DNA of 64,000 bases, from the NCBI GenBank assembly GCA_033964015.1, contig CM066919.1, positions 27,495,459-27,559,458 on the forward strand, in the 5' to 3' direction. Positions 20,509 to 31,400 of this stretch are shown here, piece by piece; positions within the stretch are counted from its first letter, which is position 1, and the number at the start of each line of letters is the position of its first letter. The translations under genes and the position numbers were made by a program. This stretch comes from Scolanthus callimorphus (Eukaryota > Cnidaria > Anthozoa > Actiniaria > Edwardsiidae). Under the pieces are notes generated by a model. The model ran no database searches. It saw nothing but the letters and a program-made list of their open reading frames with translations, and was not told where the DNA came from.

Positions 20509-21536
20509 CGGACGGTGTAAACTGCGGGGTGCGGGGTGCAGGGCGCTGGGCGCGGGGTACAGTTGTGAGGGGGAGGTGGAGGAGGTGGGATGCGGAATGC
20601 AAGGGGGAGCGCCAACGACGTCATCACTGACGTCATCAAAACTATAAAAATCAATATCTCGAGAACGGGACAACGTCAGATGACCAAACTTGGGTAAAGT
20701 TATCTTCGGAGCAAGGGGGGCACACCCTCAGGGTCACGTGGTATGGCGTCATCAATGACTAGAAAAAGTTCAGAGTGGTGTAACCACTAGCCAATCAAAG
20801 TGCCAGGATTTTGAAAGTGGTAACCAAATACTTGAGCACTATCAGTATCAGAAGAGAAATCTACTATTTGACCCCTTGTACACTTCTGAAGTGCGCCCGT
20901 GCAGCCAAACGCCGCGATATATTTCTCGCGCTGTTGTTATTGGAAATGCAACCTTACATGTATGAAATTTAGAGGTAGATATTTGTCTCTATAGTCGGCA
21001 AAATGAAATTAGGGCAGCAGTGAGTCAGAGGAACTCATATTTTCAAAAGGGCAAAATATGATTCACTGTAATTGCTCGTTGGCACTTTTAGCGAGAGCTA
21101 CAACTAGTATATGGTTCAAGATCATATATAAAGGTCATTTCAGCCGACAGTTTCCGATAATGTTCCCATTTATTAAGATGTCACCCTTGGGACTAAGCAA
21201 TCTGAGGTAATGAAATGAAATTAGGTTATTCCGTCTTTTATAAACGCGACTGTAACTGCAATCCAACAGCTGGAATCCTAGAACTTGAATCCTAACTCGA
21301 ATCTTAACTCGAATCCTAACTCGAATCCTAACTTGACGGTTAGTTTATCTCCGTTATGAGAGACTTTTATTTTGTTACGTTAAAGGAATGCGAAAAGAAA
21401 CGTCAACGATGAAGGACCAAGCACTTTCAGGATTTTTTCGGCTCGTGTGTATTTCTCAAAGTTCCAATATTTAAGGTATTTTTATAAAACCCACCCTGCA
21501 CCCTGCACCCTGCACCCTGCAACTTACACCGTCCAG
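20509..21536. repeat. Inverted element with GCAGGGT-repeat ends
   Basis: Left end reads GGACGGTGTAAACTGCGGGG then GGGTGC repeats; right end reads CACCCTGCACCCTGCACCC then ACTTACACCGTCC. The interior at 20768-20985 is an inverted copy of 19840-20130 and 21110-21345 is a direct copy of 19563-19830. This interval and 19403-20322 are therefore parts of one rearranged family. Confidence 0.6.
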
Positions 21537-22480
21537 GTAAAATTCGAAGTTTGTTTTAGCAATTTCAGACTCAAATGTTCTTCAAATGCCTCGAGACAGC
21601 CAAGAGTTGAGTGAATCAGACAATAAACTGATGCGAAAGGTGGAAGTTTTTCCCTTAAAAATACAGTACGGTATACATGAAAAGGGAACATCAAAATGCA
21701 AAATGTTCGTGGAGAAACTTTTAGGTATTTGCTAGGCTAACTACAGAACAAAAAGCTATGTTCTTAGGGGGCTCTCACGCACGCTTGCTGGCCACTTCTC
21801 TGACAAGAAAATAGCTCAAATCGCAATCCAATTCCATCGTCTTGATAACTGGTCAAAACAACCTAGAATTGCATTTGTCCAACACTTGAAAGGTTTTTCT
21901 ATAAATCTGGAGGATTATTTTGATTACTACGGGAAAATATGCATGTGTTTTTGCGGTTACTATTCTCACTTGGGAATAGTGTGCGACATATAAGATATAA
22001 TTTACATAATCAATTCAGTTGGTTTTGAGATCGTAGCGCCAGGATGGCGACCCTGGTGTAGGTCTGCACATTGGGAATAGTATGTCTGTGGGTAGTAGAT
22101 TATAGGGCCTTATTGTGCTCATCTAGAGGCCTGGTGGAGCCAGTTTTTGCTTTTGCAAACCCACCCTCCCTCTTTGCCAGTAATTGCCTTTTTGAGCTTC
22201 GCCAGGTCTCCTTCCCATAACTTATATGGAGCACAATAGGACCAAGTGAGGATATATAACAAATATAATTCCAATAGCTTGATTTTTTCATGTTCAAATA
22301 TGCGCTCATGGAGGTGCACTTCTACAGAAAACATCGCCAGGTCACCTTACTCGTACCCAGACCTCCCCGGCTCGCCACCTTCGCGGGGAAGACTCCGTTG
22401 ACAGCCACTGCCAAAGTCACCTATTTAGGCTTTCACATTACTGACAGAGCGTAGTGGTCATCTGACGGAGAACTATCGCC
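21537..22480. other. Spacer upstream of the SLC22 gene
   Basis: 22085-22232 is a copy of the repeat also seen at 43960-44100 (CCCACCCTCCCTCTTTGCC and CCCATAACTTATAT). 22348-22395 is a fragment of the CTCGTACCCAGA MITE family. The last ~80 bases before the ATG at 22481 are the putative 5' untranslated region and core promoter. No TATA box is evident. Confidence 0.5.
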
Positions 22481-25400
22481 ATGGCAACACCCACAAAACC
22501 GGAAGTCAGACGTCACGAGTTCGATGACGTATATGGTCACGTCAGATCGCTTGGCCGATACCAAGTGATGTTGTATGTCGCTGCTAATCTGATGGTATAC
22601 ACTATGAACGGCCAGTTTAACGCACTACTCTTCCCTATGGCGACGCCTCCATTCCACTGTGCCACGCCCAACGTCACGTGTCCTATTAGCAGTTGCTGTG
22701 GCAACTGTACATCATACGTGTTTGATGGATCATTCACATCCACAGCCACCAAGGTGAGACACACGCTCCTAAGCGGCAACGGATAGCACCACAGATATAT
22801 GTAACGCAACAAGGTAGCGTGACAAGGTCTTAGCTATCACACGCGCCTCGGCAGTGGAGAACCACAGATATAGGTAACGCAACAAGGTAGCGTGACTAAG
22901 CCTTAGATACCACGCTCCTAAGCAGCAATGGAGCACCACAGATATAGGTAACGCAACAAGGTAGCGTGACTAAGCCTTAGCTATCACACGCTCCTAAGCG
23001 GCAATGGAGCACCACAGATATAGGGAACGCAAAACGTTAGCGTGACTAGGCCTTAGCTATCACGCTCCTAAGCAGCAATGGGAGCACCACAGATATAGGG
23101 AACGCAAAAAGGTAGCGTGACTAACAGTAAAAACGATTAAAAAGAATTCTGCTTGCCAATATGAACACCCGCGGAAGCCAACGGGGGTGCGCGATTCGAT
23201 TTCTGCTTTTTGCAGCTACAGACTGAATTACAGTCTCGGGTCCCCGGGGGGCACCCACATTTTTGGGGCGGGGGTGCTCGTCGGGAACTTTCGATTTTAC
23301 CACTAAAACCTAAAATGGCGTCGCTTAGTTGATTTTGAACCCTAAAAGGTACCAACAAGACGTATTTTCCCTCGTAGTTTTCTCTCGTATTACCAACAAG
23401 TGTGGTTTGCTTAATTTGCTAGAACGGACCTCTAACAGGTACCTATCTATATATTTTTTTCGAAGTTTTCGAATTGTACCCCCTAAAAGGTACCAGGGGC
23501 CTGATTTTAAACCCTAAAAGGTACGACGATTGTATATCACCTCATATTTCACTATGATTGTATATCACCTCATATTTCACTATGATTGTATATCACCTCA
23601 TATTTCACTATGATTGTATATCACCTCATATTTCACTATGATTGTATATCACCTCATATTTCACTATGATTGTATATCACCTCATATTTCACTATTTTTG
23701 TATATCACCTCATATTTCACTATGATTGTATATCACCTCATATTTCACTATGACTGTATATCACCTCATATTTCACTATTTTTGTATATCACCTCATATT
23801 TCACTATGATTGTATATCACCTCATATTTCACTATGATTGTATATCACCTCATATTTCACTATGATTGTACATCACCTCATATTTCACTATTTTTGTATA
23901 TCACCTCATATTTCACTATGATTGTATATCACCTCATATTTCACTATGACTGTATATCACCTCATATTTCACTATTTTTGTATATCACCTCATATTTCAC
24001 TATGATTGTATATCACCTCATATTTCACTATGATTGTATATCACCTCATATTTCACTATGATTGTACATCACCTCATATTTCACTATTTTTGTATATCAC
24101 CTCATATTTCACTGTGATTGTATATCACCTCATATTTCACTATGATTGTATATCACCTCATATTTCACTATGATTGTATATCACCTCATATTTCACTATG
24201 ATTGTATATCACCTCATATTTCACTATGATTGTATATCACCTCTTATTTCAGTGGAATCTAATCTGCGACCGTGCATACCTGGCTGCCACAGTCCGCTCT
24301 TGTTTCTTTGTCGGCAGCCTGGTGGGCTCCCTGTGTGTAGGGATTATGTCAGACGCCTGGGGACGAAAGAAGTCCATGATGCTCTACTACACACTGATGG
24401 TAGGCAAATTACGTTAAAAAGAGCACAAACGTACACTGTATATCGAAAGGACGCCCACGGATGTGTGTTAGGGTAAGATTCAAAACATACCAAACCCTAG
24501 ACGGGAATGGAAACCCCCGTGGTACCCCTGTGGTGGGTGGGCGGAGTGGAGAGAGAAGATAAGACTGGGTCGGCAAGGGTCACGGCAACCTCGTCCCCAG
24601 GGTCTTCTCGGTCGTTTTCAAAATGGCGGTTAGCTCGGGAGAAGACCCTGGGGGAGGCTGAGTCACATGACCGTTTCGAAACAAAGGACAACCTCGTTCC
24701 CATGTCCTCAAACAGTGGTCATGTGACTCAGCCTCCCCCAGGGTCTTGTGCTCGACCAACCGCCATCTTGAAAATTACCCACAAGACCCTGGGGACGAGG
24801 TTGCACGGCAACGTCGTCCCCAGGGTCTTCTCGGTCGTTTTTCAAAATGGCGGTTGACTCGAGGAGAAGACCCGGGGGAGACTGAGTCACATGACCTGGA
24901 GTGGACCGCAGGAAACCCGCCTAACAGGTCCTATTAAGTATACAAAGCTGCGAATTCAGCCGGCGAATGCCACCATATTGCGGGAAATTTACATCGCTTC
25001 GGGGGATTTGCAACGGCGGGTCTCATTTGCAGGTCGCAGGTCGCAGGTCGCAGGTCACAGGTCGCAGGTCGCAGGTCGCAGGTCACAGGTCGCAGGTCGC
25101 AGGTCGCAGGTCGCAGGTCGCAGGTCGCAGGTCGCAGGTCACAGGTCACAGGTCGCAGGTCACAGGTCGCAGGTCACAGGTCGCAGGTCACAGGTCGCAG
25201 TCCGAGATATAAAATATTTTTTACAAGTTTCCGAGACCACGCAGACTCCTGTAGTGGTTCTACCATTTTCTTCGAGCCGTATTCATCATGAAGCCGTATT
25301 CACGGACTGATAGAAGCTTTTATTAAACTGCATTTCACTTTCTTTTGAGCGAATTAACATTTGTCTTTGGGAACGGGAAAATTAACGCGCGAATATCAAT

Positions 25401-28400
25401 ATGTTGCTGATGTATGTATTTTATGTGTTTATAAAAATTCAATTGCGAGATGTTTGATCTCTAAGATGCGGACTGTAGTTTTGGCAATGCAGTTTAGAAC
25501 CATGAGTGGGTTTATCTTTATCTTAAAGATACTTAGAACCTGAGCGACGATTTAATAATCATATCTATTTTTGTGAGTGTTTTACAGAACAGGGCGTTTC
25601 AGAGAGTTTCGCTTGTGCAGCACGTGATTGACAGTCTGTGAAACGGCCAATAGAAATGGAGCGATCCCACGATAATTAGCATTACATAGCATATGTTTGC
25701 CAAAAGTAGAAGTAAAAGTTTTGTACCTTCGTAAAACACTCACAAAAATAGATACGATTATTAACTCGTCGCTCAGGTTCTAAGTATCTTTAAGATAAAG
25801 ATAAACCCACTCATGGTTCTAAACTGCATTGCCAAAACTACAGTCCGCATCTTAGAGATCAAACATCTCGCAATTGAATTTTATAAACACATAAAATACA
25901 TACATCAGCAACATATTGATATTCGCGCGTAAATTCTCCCGTTCCCAAAGACAAATGTTAATTCGCTCAAAAGAAAGTGAAATGCAGTTTAATAAAAGTT
26001 TCTATCAGTCCGTGAATACGGCTTCATGAATACGGCTCGAAGAAAATGATAGAACCACTACAGGAGTCTGCGTGATCTCGGAAACTTGTAAAAAATATTT
26101 TATATCTCGGACTGCGACCTGCGACCTGCGACCTGTGACCTGTGACCTGCGACCTGCGACCTGTGACCTGCGACCTGCGACCTGCAAATGAGACCCGCCG
26201 GATTGCAAGACCTGTAAGACACTCTCAAGCTTTACTCGCTCGTTTCTGGGTCCAAAGAATGTTCATTAATAAATATTTTACGTTCGATTGATCGGAACAT
26301 TTGATCGGAAACAGAAACCAAGTTGCGGCAACATCGAAGTATTGACAGTATTATAGGGTTTATATGGGGATTGTGGTAAGGGATGTTTGGACCTGGAAAT
26401 TTATAGAAAATTCTCAATGAAAGTTACTGAAACTTACCATGTTGTTAGTTGTGGTTGTCCTTGATGCTCATGTGAAGTTTCACGGATTTATCTTCAATTC
26501 GCCCCCATACAGAGAGAAAGACAAAGTGGGAGGCTGAAGCCCAAAATCGGATCGATCGGCAGAACACACTTCGGGACGGATTTTTTTTTACAAAATTCGA
26601 ATTCAACAACTAAACAAACACACCAGGATCGTAGATATACATGCTACCGACGCAGAAAAATCAATAAATATCCTGCAGTTACATACGCGAAGGAAGCAGA
26701 CCCCGTTAAACTCGCACGACCCCCTTTGTAACTGTCATGAGAAACTCGTTATCAGCACAACTTTTGACAACCAAAATGGCGGCCGTTAACAAAAAACTCC
26801 TCAAGGGGGAGGGGGATCTAGCGCAAACTCGCCGAGCGGCTGCTCCCTAGACGAAATTTGCTACAAATCCATTCTTCTCCAGTAAGAAAATGTGTTTTTT
26901 ATTGTTTGGGAGGTAATAAATTTTTTGTTTTGGAATCGCACAATTCGATTTGCATGATTTTGCGCTAGGTCCCCCTCCCCCTTCGGAAAAAACCCGATTT
27001 GGTTAGGCCTATAGACGCTGAGCCTCCATACTTGTCTGAGTGATTCGATCCTCGGTGAGGTATCGGTGGAATCTGAAACAGTTGCATGCTGTTGTCGTTG
27101 ATTCAAGAACAATATGAAGCTGGCTCTATACTATTCATTTCCTCCTGCTAAGCCAACCTGGAACTGGAACTCTGCTGAGATGGTGTAAAAAGCCATCTCG
27201 ACACTCTGAACTCAGTTAACTAGTTGGATTGTGCACGTAAACCAACTAGAGATCAGACCTGAAGATCACATTGGCAAGAACTTTGCGGCTTACGTTGGTT
27301 TGGCAAGGGTCCTGAATGTAACAGTAAAGCCAGAAACCTGCTTTGAGAGCACATTGGGGTTGTTTGATTCTAAACTGTTGAAGAGTTTTAATTAAACGCT
27401 GTTGCAGGAACTGTTTAGTTGTTCAGCGCGCGCTGGTAGTGCGAGGGTTTGTAAGGTGTACGTTTGTGAACCGTTATACTCTGAAAAAGGCGTTTCTTAA
27501 ATTTTCCAGTTCAAAAATAGTTTGTATATCATTTAAATGAGTAAGGATTTGAAGATTTATTATTAAAGTGCCATTTAAAAAATTGGTATTTCGGGTTTCC
27601 TGTGGTCCACTCCAGGTCATGTGACTCAGCCTTCCGGGTCTTCTCCCCGAGTGAACGGCCATTTTGCAAACGACCGAGATGAACCTGGGAACGAGGTTGG
27701 GCTCACGGGTGTCACATTTTCTAACTAACACAGGAAGTCCATCCAGTGTGTGTCACAACAGACCTTCACCGTTTCGGCTAACTTGCAATACGCGAGATTT
27801 CACTGTACGCGTTGATCAGTTAACATGGATTGAATTTCCATATTTTCTTTCACATTAGCTGATTGTTGGCTCCGCATCGTCGTTTGCCAACAACCTCACT
27901 CTGTACGCGTTCCTTCAGTTCGTCATTGGATTCACTACTGGGACTTTACTACCAAATTTTGTGTACTTCATGGAAGTCGTTGGGCCGCGGAGAAGGACGT
28001 TCGCAGGGATTGTTTCTTTGGTCACCTGGGAAGTCACCTGGATCGTGCATACTCTACTTGCGTATGCAATCAAGGACTGGAGATATCTTGTCCTGTCCTA
28101 CACACTACCAGGGGCAGTGCTTCTACCTATGTGGATGTGAGTCTCTTTGCGTCAACTGAGCTTTAAGGTGGATCGACCCAGTAATTTTGCACCCATGCCA
28201 ACCAATTTTGAACCTCTTATATAAAGACAGTTTGATTTCTATCGCGCAGCCAATATAACAAACATGCTACCAATAGATTGAAATACATGTCAGTACAAAA
28301 GTTGGGGAGATCGGAGTTAGTATCACGTGACAATCGGGCCACGCCTATTTCTACTCTCAGCCCAGTTTCAAGCTGTAACGACATTTTTTCGAAAAATGCT

Positions 28401-31400
28401 CTACGGTACCCCGAGATGGAGTGGTTGCCTCCGTGTAACCGAAGTTTGATTAAATTCTACAAGACCGATTTGAAGATATTTTAGGATTTATAAATAATGG
28501 CTATAATTTATGTAAAATTCAGTGAAGTGAATAAATATGTCAGAGTTTGATACTTCATAGTTATAGATGAAAGTTTTTTATAGCTCATTCTATTTGTTAT
28601 TGTTCAAGGAAGGTCATACTTTTGATTAAAATTTCATATTTAATATTTGCGTCCACAGTTGATAACCATAGAGGATTTCAATTAATATGAAACTTTGGAG
28701 ACGAACTTTACATTGATCTATTGGAGTCGTCCAAAAATTTGAAGCGAAAAAAACTACGATTTTTTAAATCAGACCAAATTTCGTGAAAGTAACCCCAAAT
28801 TTCGCAGTAAGCTGATGCGTGGGGCCATAATGTTGATACTTACATTTGGTAAGTAAGAGTTTGGTACTTCATGGTTATAAATTGAAGGCTTTTATAGCCC
28901 AATCTATTTGTAATTGTTCAAGGAAGGTCGTGCTTTTGATTAAAATGAAATATTTTGTTGCGATTTCGAGAAATATAGAAACGTACGTATCAACATAATT
29001 CCTCCACGAATCGGCTCAACGCGAAATTTGGGCCTACTTTCACGAAATTTGGTCTGATTTAAAAAATCGTACTTTTTTTCGCTCCAAAATTTTGGACGAC
29101 TCCAATCGAGCAATGTAAAGTTTGTCTCCAACGTTTCATATCAATTGAAATCCTCTAAGTTTGTCAACTGGGGACACCAAGATCGGTAAATATTAGATGA
29201 ATTTCTGTAGTTTCTACTCTGGGATTTGCTTTTGTTCCCCATTCGGCACAAAATCGAATTCCAATGGAGCGCACGTGGGCTTGTCCTTGCTTGGCTAGTC
29301 TCCGATGTATGATAATTTTCTTATGCTTTTTTGGTCTTTTGTTATGCATTTAATTACCATGTCGGGGACGATTCGAAGAGCAGTCACCCGCGAATATCAA
29401 CGTGTGCCGCGCATTGGAAGAACAAAAGCAAGTCCCTGAGCGGAAACTACACGAATCCATCCAATATTTACCGATCTTTGCGTCCACAGTTGATGACCAT
29501 AGAAGATTTCAATTGATATGAAACTTTGGAGACCAACTTTACATTGATCGATTGGAGTCCTCCAAAATTTTGGAGCGAAAAAACTACGATTTTTTAAATC
29601 AGACCAAATTTCGTGAAAGTTGGCCCAAATTTCGCGTTGAGCCGATGCGAGGAGGAATTATGTTGATACGTACATTTCTATATTTTTCGAAATCGCCAAA
29701 TAATGTTTAATTTTAATCAAAAGCATGACCTTCCTTGAACAATTACAAATAGATTGGGCTATAAAAGCTTTCAATTTATAACCATGAACAGGGGCGTAGC
29801 CAGCACTTATGAGAGGGGGGGTTCCAAAATTCAAAAAACAAAAAACTCCACATAGATCTCGGGGAAAAACTAGCGTTTGAAGAAATTTGCTACATTTTAT
29901 TGGAGCTATTTACTTGTTGTCTATTAAATATTTACAATTTTAGTAGTAAGTCGGTCCAGAACAGAGGCGAGGGGGGGTTCCGCTGCGGGAGAGGGGGGTT
30001 CCGGAACCCCTGGAACCACCCCCTGGCTACGCCCCTGATGAAGTACCAAACTCTGTCATGTCATAACACTGGATTTAACATAAATTATAGCTCTGATTTA
30101 TAAATCCTAAAACATCTTCAGATCGGTCTTGTAGAATTTAGTCAAACTTCGGTTACACGTAAGCAATCAGTCAATCTCGAGGAACCGTAGAGCATTTTTC
30201 GAAAAAAATGTCTTTACAGCCTGAAACTGGGGTGAGACATTCTCGTACCCAGAGCTCCCCGGCTCGTCTCCTCGCAGGGGAGGCTCTGGGGACATCCATT
30301 TGAGGACCTTTGCTGATTGGCTGGTTTTGAACGTTGGTGCATGCGCAGAAAGATCTTTCTCTCAACGGCTCTGTATCAAATCTCGCGCATGCGTCAGTGG
30401 CTGTCACCAGAGCCTCCCCCGCGAGAAGACGAGCCGGGGAGCTCTGGGTAAGAGAATGGGGGTGAGAGTGAAATAGGCGTGGCCCAATTGTCACGTGATA
30501 ATAACTCCGATCTCCCCAACTTTTGTACTGACATGTATTTCAGTCTATGGTAGTGTGTGTTAGGCTAGTTTTAGACGTCGAACTTAATTCTGTCGCACTA
30601 AATTGAATGGGTTTATGAGCCAGTGAAAACAAGTTATTTCGATATAAGTGATTTTATGAGGTTAATATAATCTGTCTGGCCAACGGAGAAGATCTCAGCC
30701 CTGATTTTATGAGCGCTGGAAGGATTCAAAATTGTAATTTTGCACGGCAGTAGCGCGGCGTTGGCACGGCAGATAGTGCCGTTCCTAATGCAAATGAGCT
30801 CGAGACAATAGCTCTAACTAACTAAACAATGGGAAATTGACATTTAGCGCGGCAAGAATTAAGTTCGACGTCTAAAACTAGCCTTATATTGGCTGCACGA
30901 TAGAAATCAACCTGCTTTTATATGAGAGGTTCAAAATTGGTTGGCATGGGTACAAAATTACTGGGTCGATCCACCTTAAGCCATAATATTTAATCGGTAA
31001 TTTGCAATCTCGTACACAGTTTAGTCCCTGAATCCCCTCGTTGGCTTGTAGCACATGGCCGTGTCGAGGAAGCTAACACCGTACTCAACAAGTTCGGTCC
31101 AAAGAAAGGCAAACAGCAGATCGACAAACAAGCTCTGAGAAGCTTGACAGAGGACGTTAGGGAGGCTCAGTTAGAAGACGAGAGTCAGCCCAAGAGAGTT
31201 TACACTCCTATTGATCTTGTGAGAGCACCTAAGCTCAGGAAATGGACGGCCATTCTTATGTTCAACTGGTGAGAAATCTTCGCATTCCTCTTTTTAGAAG
31301 AAAAACAAATAAAAATTTCTCTGATTGTCATTTGTCTTCCCAGGTTTACCGTTGGAATTGTGGTTTTTGGTGTCTACCTTTTTTTGTCCCAACTGTCCGG

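Larger units (their letters stand above)
28167..30975. mobile_element. 2.8 kb long inverted repeat in SLC22 intron 3, TTAA-flanked
   Basis: Starts GGTGGATCGACCCAGTAATT and ends with its complement. TTAA lies directly outside both ends (28163-28166 and 30976-30979), the duplication used by piggyBac-type elements, although the terminal bases are not the usual CCC. Most of the sequence folds back on itself: 28190-28520 pairs with 30060-30950, and 28540-28990 pairs with 29000-29780 in part. The right arm carries two later insertions (29789-30037 and 30238-30458). No transposase frame. Confidence 0.75.

Noticed and set aside
23614..24061. Long open frames encoding repeated ITSYFTMIVYHLIFHYDC-type peptide
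   Set aside because: Pure translation of the 28 bp minisatellite inside an intron; 28 bp units cycle all frames and lack stops.
23531..24250. CRISPR-like array
   Set aside because: Direct tandem units without unique spacers, in a eukaryotic intron.
24891..25310. 139-codon frame rich in GRRSQVA
   Set aside because: Translation of the (GGTCGCA)n array of the foldback element.
26861..27112. 83-codon minus-strand frame
   Set aside because: Overlaps an inverted repeat in SLC22 intron 2; no protein similarity recognised.
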